A stretch of 64,000 bases of DNA from NCBI GenBank assembly GCA_964404165.1, contig CAYOIZ010000025.1:22136-86135 (forward strand). The letters run 5' to 3'. Position numbers and translations under genes: made by a program. The notes under the pieces are model-generated. The model was not told the origin of the DNA. It saw only the letters and a list, made by a program, of their open reading frames with translations, and searched no databases. Position 1 is the stretch's first letter, and the number at the start of each line of letters is the position of its first letter. The DNA is from DASYLJ01 sp964404165. Its GTDB lineage: Bacteria > Desulfobacterota > Binatia > DP-6. Below, in pieces: positions 55,776-63,980 of the stretch.

Positions 55776-56329
55776 GACTCCGACTTCGTCGCCACGCCGA
55801 TCACCACCGCCACCGAGCAGTGGACGGCGCGGCTCTTGGTGCCGAAGCACCACAGCAGATCGTTGTTCTTCGACGTGTGGTAGACGGGCCGCTCGCCCTC
55901 GGTGCGCGTGCACTTGCAGCGCATGCACAGCGAGGCGCCGCAGCAGTCGTTGTAGGAGATGATGTAGTCGCGACCGTCGCCGGGATGCCGGCACGTGCCG
56001 ATCCAGGTGACGGGCGACATCTCGGTGCCCGGAGGGCACGCGGCCTGCGTGCCGCCGCAGCACGAGCACAGGAAGCCGTCGATGGCGCAGTGGCGCCAGT
56101 ACGAGCACTGCGTCGGGTCGCCGTTGGCGGTGGGGAGGCCGTCGTCGCTCGGCGGGGGCACGCGCGCGTCGTCGGTGGCGGCGCGCGCCACGGGCAGCAG
56201 GGGCAGCGTCATGCCGCCGACCATGACGGCGCCGGCGCGCGCCAGCAGGCTGCGACGGGACGTCCGTCGTGCGAGCTGTCGGGCACCACGCTCCATCCAG
56301 CGATCGATCCAGCGTCGTGCGTCGGTCAC
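55772..56329 (-). CDS. mauA: Amine dehydrogenase light (TTQ) subunit
   Basis: 185 aa with a twin-arginine-type leader (RRTSRRSLLARAGAVMVGG) as in MauA. The mature part has the twelve family Cys plus two (C91, C135), and CSYWRHCAIDG, CPPGTEM and YNDCCG. The two Trp that become TTQ are W109 (PVTWIGTC, equivalent to W57 of Paracoccus MauA) and W160 (DLLWCFG, equivalent to W108); D84 is the Asp of the CxIDG motif. Oxidises primary amines to aldehyde and ammonia with the large subunit. Whether methylamine or an aromatic amine cannot be decided by eye. Confidence 0.93.
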   Translation of the reverse strand: MTDARRWIDRWMERGARQLARRTSRRSLLARAGAVMVGGMTLPLLPVARAATDDARVPPPSDDGLPTANGDPTQCSYWRHCAIDGFLCSCCGGTQAACPPGTEMSPVTWIGTCRHPGDGRDYIISYNDCCGASLCMRCKCTRTEGERPVYHTSKNNDLLWCFGTKSRAVHCSVAVVIGVATKSES

Positions 56330-56330
56330 G

Positions 56331-56945
56331 TCAGGCCACCTCCGTGTGATTGCCCTCGCCGGTGGCCCAGTCCTGGATCGACGCCACGCCGCGCTCCTTC
56401 GCCTCGAAGAGGCTTTCGAGATGCTCGCGGGTGTTGACCAGGCCGCGAGCGCGTACGATGCCGCCGGCGTCGATCAGCGCGGCGTACGGGAGTCGGCCGA
56501 CCTGCCACGTCATGCCGAGCATCGGGGACAGGACGTACGGGAACGCCTGCAGCCGTTCCGTCGCCACGAAGGCCTCGTGCTCGGGCCGCGGACCGTCGCT
56601 GGCGAGCACCACGTCGAGCCAGGCGGCCTCGCTGCGGGCAGCCGAGCGCAGCACCGGCAGCAGCGTCTTGCAGACCGGGCAGGTGGGCGAGAGGAAGAAG
56701 AGCAGGGTGCTGCGGCCGTCGGCCCGTGGCGCGCCCACGTCGTGCCGGCGGCCGGCGAGGTCGTCGAGCGGCACCACCGGTGCGGCCTGGCCGACGACGG
56801 GCCCGTTCCCCATGGTCAGCGCCCCCGCTGGCGCGACGCGCTCGTACAGGACGCCGATCTGCCGCGTGAGCGCGACGACGACGGCCGCGAGGACGACGAC
56901 GGCGATCCACAGCATCACCGTGGAGACGACGAGGGCCTGCATCAT
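56331..56945 (-). CDS. mauD: Amine-dehydrogenase maturation thioredoxin-like protein
   Basis: 204 aa from ATG 56945. One N-terminal helix (ALVVSTVMLWIAVVVLAAVVVAL) anchors a periplasmic thioredoxin-like domain with CPVC (FFLSPTCPVCKTLLPVL) and an EAFVATERLQAFPYVLS stretch. In mau operons MauD and MauE are needed to make the six disulfides of the light chain. It overlaps MauE by 4 bp (56942-56945) and starts the light-chain gene 1 bp after its stop, so order and coupling are strict. Confidence 0.93.
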   Translation of the reverse strand: MMQALVVSTVMLWIAVVVLAAVVVALTRQIGVLYERVAPAGALTMGNGPVVGQAAPVVPLDDLAGRRHDVGAPRADGRSTLLFFLSPTCPVCKTLLPVLRSAARSEAAWLDVVLASDGPRPEHEAFVATERLQAFPYVLSPMLGMTWQVGRLPYAALIDAGGIVRARGLVNTREHLESLFEAKERGVASIQDWATGEGNHTEVA

Positions 56946-57466
56946 GCGGCGGCCCTCCGCAGGCGGGCGGCCGTCGGTGCGAGCGCCAGCAGGTGATCGG
57001 CCGCCCCGTAGAGCGCGCTCAGCGCGAGGACGGCGGCGACGACGGTGACGCCGTCCATCCACACCAGCGGGCGGGCGTGCAGGGGGGCCATGCCGGCGAG
57101 CGCCGCGGCGGCGAGCAGGACGTTGCGGGCGACGAGGCCGGCCCCGATCGGACGGCGGGCGGCGGGGCCGGCGCAGCCGCAGTCGATGTCGCGTCCACGC
57201 ACCAGGTTGACGCCGATGGCGGTCGCGTAGACGAGCAGCAGCACCGCCGCGGCGAGAACGCCGACGGCACCGAACGGAGGCACGCAGAGTGCTGCGGCGA
57301 CGCCGAGCTCGACGCCGATGACCACCGGCGCCAGCGCCGCCGGGACCAGCCGATACGCCGCGAGCGTCGCCTGGAATGCCGTCCGATCGCGCAGCTTGTG
57401 GACGGCCGCCGTCGCCAGCAGCAATGCCAGCGCGATCCGGAGCGTCAGATGGAGCGTCGGGTCCAT
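56942..57466 (-). CDS. mauE: MauE/DoxX-family membrane protein
   Basis: 174 aa with four or five membrane helices: ITLRIALALLLATAAVHK-like start, YRLVPAALAPVVIGVELGVAAALC, GVLAAAVLLLVYATAIGVNLV, RNVLLAAAALAGM and MDGVTVVAAVLALSALYG. The DIDCGCAGPAA segment with paired Cys is the MauE hallmark, thought to pass electrons for disulfide formation to MauD. It ends inside mauD by 4 bp. Family assignment rests on position and DCGC. Confidence 0.9.
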   Translation of the reverse strand: MDPTLHLTLRIALALLLATAAVHKLRDRTAFQATLAAYRLVPAALAPVVIGVELGVAAALCVPPFGAVGVLAAAVLLLVYATAIGVNLVRGRDIDCGCAGPAARRPIGAGLVARNVLLAAAALAGMAPLHARPLVWMDGVTVVAAVLALSALYGAADHLLALAPTAARLRRAAA

Positions 57467-57470
57467 GTGC

Positions 57471-58718
57471 TCAGGGGGTGAACATCAAGGTGCCGGCGAG
57501 GCCGGGCTCGCTGATCTCGCGCAGCATCTCGCCGGTCATGGCGTCGTGGACGGTGATCGACGGCGGCATGGAGCTGCCGGCCAGCAGGACGGGATTCGTG
57601 TCCTGGGTCACGACGATGCGCTCGACGCCGGGATTCGGCAGCGTCTTCTCGAGCGCCCAGCGGCTCAGGCTTCCGCCCGTCGTGCTCGGATCGATCGCGC
57701 TCTGGAGTGCGATGAAGCTCACCAGCGGGTTCACCACGGAGATCTGCTGCACGCGACGGTGATTCGCGATGTCGTACACCCAGACCTCGGTGCCGGGGTC
57801 CTTGTGCGTGTCCGGACCGCCCTGATGCATCAGCACGTAGAGGCGACCCGAGGCGGTGTGGACGGCGAGATGCTGCAGGCCGCCGACGCGCCAGTTGCCC
57901 TGCCGGTCGGTGTCGTCGAGCAACGGCCAGGGCTCGCCGAAGGCGAGCTTCTCGCCCGAGACGTCGACCGGGTGGATCACGCCGGCGAACGACACGAAGA
58001 GCCACTCGTTGCCGCGGCGGACCGCCTTCTCGGTGATCGGATCCTCCATCGGCTTGAAGAAGGGTGTGGTGCGCTCGACCGTGGGCGCGCCGCCCGCCTC
58101 GTCGAGCGTGACGGTCAGCGCGGCGCCGTTGGCGCAGAGCATGAAGAAACGGCGCGGTCCGGCGGCGAACACGAGGCTGCAGCCCGGCGTCGGGACTTCG
58201 GCGGTGAAGGTCCGGTTCTTCACGTCGACGATCGACAGCGACGTCAGCGGCGTCAGGTTGAAGACGGCCATGAAGCGGCCGTCGTCGGAGAGCGCGCTGG
58301 CGGCGTTGCCCGGGAAGTACTCGGCTCGACGCGGCGGGATGCCGATCTCGGCGAGCGGTGCCAGGGTGCGCCCGTCGTACACCGTGACGACGTCGGTGCG
58401 CTCGCCGCGCACGCCACGCGAGTAGTAGCTCTCGGCGATGTAGATCTCCCGATGGTCCGGTGAGAAGACCGGGAAGATCACGAAGCCGACGCCGGCGGTG
58501 CCCGAGTTGATGGTGCCGAGCATGCGACCCGAGTCGCCGTCGAAGAGCGCCGTGCGCTTCAGCAGCGCGTCGCTCTGCCAGAACCAGTGGGGCGCCGGTG
58601 CCTCCGGCAGCGTCACCACCGCGCCCACCGTCTCGGGCTCGGGGTCGGCGCAGGCCGGACCGACGGTCAGCACCGCGGCGAGCGCGAGGGCGAGGGCTGC
58701 GAGTCCGGCACGTGGCAC
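57471..58718 (-). CDS. mauB: Amine dehydrogenase heavy (beta-propeller) subunit
   Basis: 415 aa from GTG 58718 with a signal peptide VPRAGLAALALALAAVLTVGP. The propeller motifs VFSPDHREIYIAESYYSRGVRGERTDVVTVYDG, ALSDDGRFMAVFNLTP and LQHLAVHTASGRLYVLMHQGG...DPGTEVWVYDIANHR are characteristic of MADH/AADH large subunits. It is the first gene of the operon mauB-mauE-mauD-mauA-cytochrome c, the same order as canonical mauBEDA. It provides the substrate channel and binds the light chain. Whether it takes methylamine or aromatic amine is not decided. Confidence 0.92.
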   Translation of the reverse strand: MPRAGLAALALALAAVLTVGPACADPEPETVGAVVTLPEAPAPHWFWQSDALLKRTALFDGDSGRMLGTINSGTAGVGFVIFPVFSPDHREIYIAESYYSRGVRGERTDVVTVYDGRTLAPLAEIGIPPRRAEYFPGNAASALSDDGRFMAVFNLTPLTSLSIVDVKNRTFTAEVPTPGCSLVFAAGPRRFFMLCANGAALTVTLDEAGGAPTVERTTPFFKPMEDPITEKAVRRGNEWLFVSFAGVIHPVDVSGEKLAFGEPWPLLDDTDRQGNWRVGGLQHLAVHTASGRLYVLMHQGGPDTHKDPGTEVWVYDIANHRRVQQISVVNPLVSFIALQSAIDPSTTGGSLSRWALEKTLPNPGVERIVVTQDTNPVLLAGSSMPPSITVHDAMTGEMLREISEPGLAGTLMFTP

Positions 58719-58796
58719 GCGGCGGCTATAGCACGCGCCGTGCGGGTGGGGACAAGCCGGATTGACCCCCTCGACGGGGGTGCCAAAACCCGGGAC

Positions 58797-59060
58797 ATGA
58801 CGAATTCGACGAACCGGACGAGACTCCGCTGGCTCGTGGCCGTCAGCCTGTTCCTGGGCACGGCGGGGGGCATGGTGGCGACGCCTGCCATGGCCGATCA
58901 GCCGAAGATGGAGCAGGCCCTGGCCTCGCTGCGCGAGGCGCGCGCCTTTCTCAAGGAAGCCAACGCCAACAAGGGCGGCCACCGCGCCAAGGCGGTCGAC
59001 TTCGTGGAAGCCGCCATCAAGGAAGTGGAGGCCGGCATCCAGTACGATCGCGAGCGCTGA
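58797..59060 (+). CDS. Small secreted helical protein, function unknown
   Basis: 87 aa from ATG 58797, signal MTNSTNRTRLRWLVAVSLFL to AMADQ. The mature 52 residues are two helices with ALASLREARAFLKEANANKGGHRAKAV and DFVEAAIKEVEAGIQYDRE. The KGGHR turn between two helices is seen in a widespread unnamed family of small periplasmic proteins. It is divergent from the amine dehydrogenase operon (gap 78 bp). Confidence 0.75.
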   Translation: MTNSTNRTRLRWLVAVSLFLGTAGGMVATPAMADQPKMEQALASLREARAFLKEANANKGGHRAKAVDFVEAAIKEVEAGIQYDRER

Positions 59061-59115
59061 CGACCAGGTCCGTCCATTGCCAGCCGTGGGGCGCGGCGTG
59101 GGATAGTGGGGGGAC

Positions 59116-60564
59116 GTGACCCTCGACCCGCGCCGCTGCTACCGCGCCATCCTGGCCCGCGACGTCCGCTTCGACGGGCGCTTCTTCACCGCGGTGCGGA
59201 CCACCGGCATCTACTGCCGGCCGGTGTGCCCGGTGCGCCCGCCGAAGCTCGAGAACATGATCTTCGTGCCGTGCGCCGCGGCGGCGGAGGCGATGGGCTA
59301 CCGGCCGTGCATGCGGTGTCGTCCGGAGACCGCGCCGGGCACCCCGGCGTGGATGGGCAGCTCGGCGGTGGTGGCCCGTGCGCTGCGGCTCATCGACGAG
59401 GACGCGCTCGACGGCGACGACGTCGAGGCGTTCGCGACGCGCCTCGGTATCGGTGGCCGCCAGCTGCGGCGCCTCTTCGCGCGTCACCTGGGCGCGTCGC
59501 CCGGCGAGGTGGCGCGGGTCCGGCGCGTGCACTTCGCGCGGGCACTGATCGACGAGACCGATCTGCCGATGACGCAGGTGGCGTCGTCGGCGGGCTTCCG
59601 CAGCATCCGGCAGTTCAACCACGCCGTTCGCGCGACGTTCCGCACGTCGCCCACGGTGCTGCGCCGCCGGCGCACGCGCGAGACGTCGGACGGCGCCCTG
59701 CTGATCCGTCTGCCGTATCGCCCGCCGTACGCATGGGACGACATGCTGTCCTTCCTCGCGGCGCGTGCCGTGCCCGGCGTCGAGTGCGTCACCGACGGCG
59801 TCTACGCCCGCGTCATCACGCTCGGCGACGATGCCGGCACCGTCGCGATCTCCCATCCCGGTCGCGGCAGCCGGCTCGAGATGCGGGTGACGATGCCGGC
59901 CACCGCCGGCCTGATCCGGATCGTCGAGCGCGCGCGTCGCCTGTTCGATCTCGCGGCCGACCCGCACGAGATCGCGCGGCATCTGCGGCGGAGTCCGCGA
60001 CTGCGGGGATTGCTCGCGGCACGACCCGGGCTGCGCGTCCCCGGCGCGTGGGACCCGTTCGAGCTCGCCGTTCGCGCCATCCTCGGGCAGCAGGTGACGG
60101 TGCGCGGCGCGACCACGCTGACCGGCCGCCTGGTGACGGCGTTCGGTCGCCCGCTCGAGACGGGGAAGGCGGGGCTCACCCACGTCTTCCCTGCGCCGGC
60201 GACGCTCGCCGATGCCGACGTCGAGCGCATCGGCATTCCGGGCGCCCGTGCGGCCACCATCCGCGCGCTCTCCCGTGCCGTCGCCGACGGTGGGCTCGCG
60301 CTCGATGCCACCGAGGAGCTCGAGGCGACGGAGGCGCGGCTCACGGCCGTCCCCGGCATCGGCCCGTGGACGGCGAGCTACATCGCCATGCGCGCCTTCG
60401 GGGAGCCCGACGCGTTCCCGGCCGGTGATCTCGGCGTCCGTCGTGCGCTTGGCAACGGTGCCGGGCCACTCTCCGAGCGCGCCGTGCGCGAGCTCGCGGA
60501 CGCCTGGCGTCCGTGGCGCGCCTACGCGCTCCTGCACCTCTGGAACGAGGAGACGCATCGATGA
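59116..60564 (+). CDS. Ada/AlkA fusion DNA repair protein
   Basis: 482 aa from GTG 59116. Residues 1-75 are the Ada phosphotriester domain with Zn Cys C34, C38, C65 and C68 (GIYCRPVCPV and PCMRCRP). An AraC-type HTH follows (about 85-185). Residues 190-480 are AlkA-like DNA-3-methyladenine glycosylase II, with the HhH motif LTAVPGIGPWTASYIAM and catalytic Asp in FPAGDLGVRR. The Ogt-like methyltransferase of E. coli Ada is absent. Both senses methyl damage and repairs it. Overlaps the next gene by 4 bp. Confidence 0.95.
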   Translation: MTLDPRRCYRAILARDVRFDGRFFTAVRTTGIYCRPVCPVRPPKLENMIFVPCAAAAEAMGYRPCMRCRPETAPGTPAWMGSSAVVARALRLIDEDALDGDDVEAFATRLGIGGRQLRRLFARHLGASPGEVARVRRVHFARALIDETDLPMTQVASSAGFRSIRQFNHAVRATFRTSPTVLRRRRTRETSDGALLIRLPYRPPYAWDDMLSFLAARAVPGVECVTDGVYARVITLGDDAGTVAISHPGRGSRLEMRVTMPATAGLIRIVERARRLFDLAADPHEIARHLRRSPRLRGLLAARPGLRVPGAWDPFELAVRAILGQQVTVRGATTLTGRLVTAFGRPLETGKAGLTHVFPAPATLADADVERIGIPGARAATIRALSRAVADGGLALDATEELEATEARLTAVPGIGPWTASYIAMRAFGEPDAFPAGDLGVRRALGNGAGPLSERAVRELADAWRPWRAYALLHLWNEETHR

Positions 60565-61364
60565 CGACTGCGACCGACCGTGCCGCCACCTTCCGCGCGC
60601 TGCATCGACCCGGTGCACCCCTCGTCCTCGTCAATGCCTGGGACGCCGCCAGCGCGCGCGTCTTCGCCGCCGCGGGTGCCCCGGCCATCGCCACCAGCAG
60701 CGCCGCACTGGCGTGGTCGCTGGGCCATGCCGACGGCCAGCACCTGCCGCTGCCGCTCCTCGTCGAGACGGTGGCGCGGATCGTGCGCGTGGTCGACGTG
60801 CCGGTGAGCGTCGACCTGGAAGCGGGCTATGGCACGACGCCGGACGCCGTCTCCGCGGCCGTGCGGCAGGTCGCCGAGGCGGGCGGGATCGGTATCAACA
60901 TCGAAGACGGCGGCGGCGATCCGGCCGTGCTGGCGGCCAAGATCGCCGCCATTCGCGCGCTCGACCTGCCGCTCTTCGTGAACGCGCGCTGCGACGTCTA
61001 CCTGCGCGGCGTCGGGGCGCCCGAGGGGCGGCTCGCCGAGGCGGAGCGTCGCAGCCTGCTGTACGCCGAGGCGGGGGCCGACGGCATCTTCGTGCCCGCG
61101 TTGCTCGATCTCGACGCCATCGCGCACCTGGTGCGGGCGGTTCCGCGTCCGCTCAACGTCCTCGCCTGGGCGGGTGCACCGCCGGTGCCGGCGTTCGCAG
61201 GGGCGGGCGTGGCGCGGGTGAGCGTCGGGTGCGGACCGATGCAGGCCACGCTCGGGCTGGCTCGACGCATGGCGGAGGAGCTGCTCGGTGCTGGAACGTA
61301 TGGCGGCATGCGCGACGGCTTGTCGGTCGGTGAGGTGAACGGACTCTTCGCCGTCACCCCTTGA
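60561..61364 (+). CDS. Isocitrate lyase/PEP mutase superfamily enzyme
   Basis: 267 aa from ATG 60561, 4-bp overlap with ada-alkA. RPGAPLVLVNAWDAASARVFAAAGAPAIATSSAALAWSLG, VSVDLEAGYG, GINIEDGGGDP and NARCDVYLRGVG form the PEP-mutase/ICL TIM barrel. The KKCGH loop of isocitrate lyase is absent, and no PEP-mutase EDK motif is seen, so it is probably an oxaloacetate-hydrolase or 2-methylisocitrate-lyase-like C-C lyase of unassigned substrate. Cytoplasmic. Confidence 0.88.
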   Translation: MTTATDRAATFRALHRPGAPLVLVNAWDAASARVFAAAGAPAIATSSAALAWSLGHADGQHLPLPLLVETVARIVRVVDVPVSVDLEAGYGTTPDAVSAAVRQVAEAGGIGINIEDGGGDPAVLAAKIAAIRALDLPLFVNARCDVYLRGVGAPEGRLAEAERRSLLYAEAGADGIFVPALLDLDAIAHLVRAVPRPLNVLAWAGAPPVPAFAGAGVARVSVGCGPMQATLGLARRMAEELLGAGTYGGMRDGLSVGEVNGLFAVTP

Positions 61365-61395
61365 CGGCGGACCCGCTCCCGCGCGACGACGGGAT

Positions 61396-62550
61396 ATGCC
61401 CTACGCCGACGGCCGCACCTTCCACGATGCCGACTCGCACGTGATGGAGCTTCCTGGCTGGCTCGCGTCGTACGCCGATCCGGCGTACCGCGACCGCATC
61501 ACCGACTTCTCGCTCGGTGGGACCGGCCTGCCGGACGTCGTCCAGCAGATGATCGCTCGTGGCCGGCGACGTGCTGGGGAGCCGGCGGAGCGTGCGGGGC
61601 ACGAGCAGGCGCTGCTCACGCGGAAGAGCTGGGACGCCTACGGCGCCTTCCACGCCGACGACCGGCGTCGCGCGCTCGACCTGCTGGGCTACCACTCACA
61701 GCTCGTCTTCTCGACGTTCGCGCCCGGCCAGGCCGAGTTCGCCACGGACGTCGACGTCGGCTACGCGGCGTCGCGTGCGCTGACACGCGGCATGGTCGAG
61801 TTCTGCGCCGGCGACACGCGCCTGCTGCCGGTGACGTACGTGCCGGTCACCGTCCCGGAGCGGGCCATCGAGGAGACACGATTCGCGCTCGACGCCGGCG
61901 TGCGCGGCATCACGATCTCGCCGCTGCCGCCGCGGACCCATTCCATCACGCATCCGTCGCTGCACCCGATGTACGCCATGTGTGCCGAGCGCGGCGTGCC
62001 CATCCTGTTCCACGTCGAGAACGACGCTCCGCGCAAGATCGCGCGCGGCTTCCGCGAGAACGGCTGGGAGGGGCAGACCGACTTCCACGGCGGCGGCGAG
62101 AACTTCACCGGCCTGTTGTACATGGCGGTGAGCCACTGGGTGGAGGTGGCGCTGGCGGCCATGGTGTTCGACCAGGTGCTCGAGCGCTTCCCGGCGCTGA
62201 AGGTCGGCGTCATCGAGCTCGGGGCCGTCTGGGTGCCGGCCTGGCTCGAGCGCCTCGAGATCGTGATGGACACGTTCGGTCGTACCGAGAGCCGCATCCG
62301 CAACCTGTCGATGCGCCCGTCCGACTACGTGCACCGGCAGGTCCGCGTCACGCCGTATCCCACCGAGGACGTCGGGGCGCTGATCGCGCGCTGCGGCGCC
62401 GACCTGTTCATGTTCTCGTCCGACTACCCGCACGTCGAGGGTGGACGGAACCCGCTGAAGCGCTTCGAGGCGTCGATGGGCGGTCGCAGCCAGGCCGAAC
62501 GCGCCGCGTTCTACGCCGGCAACTTCGCCGATCTGATGGGGCTCGCCTGA
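61396..62550 (+). CDS. Amidohydrolase 2 family enzyme
   Basis: 384 aa. The metal-ligand segments of the family are visible: FHDADSHVMELPGWLASYADPAYRDRI at the N-terminus, MCAERGVPILFHVENDAPRKI, and the C-terminal FMFSSDYPHVEGGRNP with the catalytic Asp of TIM-barrel amidohydrolases. Such enzymes include decarboxylases of aromatic acids and lactone hydrolases. Substrate unknown. Followed 26 bp later (or overlapping by 4 bp if a CTG start is used) by a PF10118-type hydrolase, so a two-step conversion is possible. Confidence 0.9.
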   Translation: MPYADGRTFHDADSHVMELPGWLASYADPAYRDRITDFSLGGTGLPDVVQQMIARGRRRAGEPAERAGHEQALLTRKSWDAYGAFHADDRRRALDLLGYHSQLVFSTFAPGQAEFATDVDVGYAASRALTRGMVEFCAGDTRLLPVTYVPVTVPERAIEETRFALDAGVRGITISPLPPRTHSITHPSLHPMYAMCAERGVPILFHVENDAPRKIARGFRENGWEGQTDFHGGGENFTGLLYMAVSHWVEVALAAMVFDQVLERFPALKVGVIELGAVWVPAWLERLEIVMDTFGRTESRIRNLSMRPSDYVHRQVRVTPYPTEDVGALIARCGADLFMFSSDYPHVEGGRNPLKRFEASMGGRSQAERAAFYAGNFADLMGLA

Positions 62551-62576
62551 CGGCGGCGGGCATCCGCGTCCGCAAG

Positions 62577-63413
62577 GTGCCGTTCGAGTTTCCCGACGGG
62601 CTGCGCGCGCACTGGAATCCGGCACGGCCCGAGTGGAGCCAGGTGGTCAACGCCAGCTCGCTCCTGATGCCGCATCTCGAGCCGTTCCTGATCGAGGCCA
62701 TCCGCGAGGCGGGCCGCCAGATCACCGACCCGGCGCTCCGTGACGAGGTGCGCGGCTACATCGGCCAGGAGGCCCAGCACTGGCAGCAACACCGGCGCTT
62801 CAACGACCGGCTGCTGGCCGCGGGCTACGACGACCTGCGCGGCTACGAGGCGGTCCTCACCGCCGACTACGAGCGGCTGCGGGGGCGATCGCTCGCGTTC
62901 CGGCTGGCGTACGCGGCCGGCTTCGAGACCATGGCGCTCGCCATCGGGCACATGCTGGTGGCGCAGCGGCGCTGGTTCTTCCAGGACGCCGATCCCGCCG
63001 TCAGCTCGCTCGTCCTGTGGCACTTCGTCGAGGAGCTCGAGCACAAGCGCAGCGCCTTCGCCGTCTACCAGCACGTCGTCGGGTCGTACCCGTATCGCCT
63101 CTACGGCCTCGCCTGGGCGATGGGGCACACGCTGCGTCGGACGCGGCAGGCGTACGTGGCGCTGCTACGGGCCGACGGTCGCTGGGGGCAGTGGCGGACG
63201 CGGTGGGCGCTCAAGGTGCTCATGACGCGGATGTTCACCGCGCTCGCGCCGCGCCTGCTGGAGAGCCTGCTGCCCTGGCACGATCCCGGCCGCGTGCCCG
63301 ATCCGCCGTGGATGCGGGAGTGGGTGGCGCTGTGGGACGAGGGGACGCCGGGGCTCGCACGTCTCGACACGCGACGCATGGACGCGTCGCCGGCCGCCAT
63401 GGTGGGGACATGA
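62577..63413 (+). CDS. Metal-dependent hydrolase-like protein (PF10118 type)
   Basis: 278 aa from GTG 62577; the conserved opening VRKVPFEFPDGLRAHWNP begins a little upstream, so a CTG at 62547 that overlaps the previous stop (CTGA) is a strong alternative. RGYIGQEAQHWQQHRRFND and LWHFVEELEHKRSAFAVY hold clustered E, H and H residues like a di-iron/ferritin-like site; FETMALAIGHMLVAQ lies between. PF10118 is called metal-dependent hydrolase but its members' chemistry is not shown. Between the amidohydrolase and the StyC-like gene; overlaps the latter by 4 bp. Confidence 0.85.
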   Translation: MPFEFPDGLRAHWNPARPEWSQVVNASSLLMPHLEPFLIEAIREAGRQITDPALRDEVRGYIGQEAQHWQQHRRFNDRLLAAGYDDLRGYEAVLTADYERLRGRSLAFRLAYAAGFETMALAIGHMLVAQRRWFFQDADPAVSSLVLWHFVEELEHKRSAFAVYQHVVGSYPYRLYGLAWAMGHTLRRTRQAYVALLRADGRWGQWRTRWALKVLMTRMFTALAPRLLESLLPWHDPGRVPDPPWMREWVALWDEGTPGLARLDTRRMDASPAAMVGT

Positions 63414-63904
63414 ACGAACGTCAGCGACAGGTGCTCATCGTGAACGGCGTGGGCCTGCTCATCGGCAGCCTGCTGGTGGGATGGGTGTTCTTCTTCTTCC
63501 TGCTGCACGAGGTCGTGCTGTGGCCGATCCCGGGCTCGATGCCGGTGGATCTCCCGGGCGACGAGCGCGGCTGGCGCATGGCGCACATGGAAGGGCTGAC
63601 GCAGGGGTTGCTGCTGATCGCCGTCGGCGCGATCGGCGGGCGCCTGCGGCTCGGACCGCGTGGCGCCACCTGGCTCATGTGGTCGTCGCTCGTCACCGGC
63701 TGGCTGTTCTTCCTGCCGGCGGCGTTCGGACCGGTCGCGGGTGTGCGCGGGCTCGCCTTCGGCGGTGGGCCGTTCGGCGGCGGGCTCGCCAACGACCTCA
63801 TGTACGTCGCCGGCTGGCCGCCGATGATCGCCGTCCACGTGATGATGCCGCTCCTGCTCATCGGCGCGCTCCGCGGTCTGCGCGCGACGCCCGCGTCGTC
63901 CTAG
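63410..63904 (+). CDS. Styrene-oxide isomerase (StyC)-like membrane protein
   Basis: 164 aa with four hydrophobic helices. The pattern PGDERGWRMAHMEGLTQGLLLIAVGAI and RGLAFGGGPFGGGLANDLMYV follows StyC (GWxRAHxG...LNGMMVIAV and RGLTFG...FGPGD). The His of the AH motif corresponds to the haem-ligand His of styrene-oxide isomerase. Similarity was judged by eye, so homology is likely but not scored. It could isomerise an epoxide or simply share the fold. ATG 63410 overlaps the hydrolase stop by 4 bp. Confidence 0.6.
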   Translation: MNERQRQVLIVNGVGLLIGSLLVGWVFFFFLLHEVVLWPIPGSMPVDLPGDERGWRMAHMEGLTQGLLLIAVGAIGGRLRLGPRGATWLMWSSLVTGWLFFLPAAFGPVAGVRGLAFGGGPFGGGLANDLMYVAGWPPMIAVHVMMPLLLIGALRGLRATPASS

Positions 63905-63980
63905 GCGCGCGACCCAAGACCATGTCTCGGGTCGGAGGCACCCGCGCGTGTGGCGACACGTCGCGTGCGACCACTCTGGT

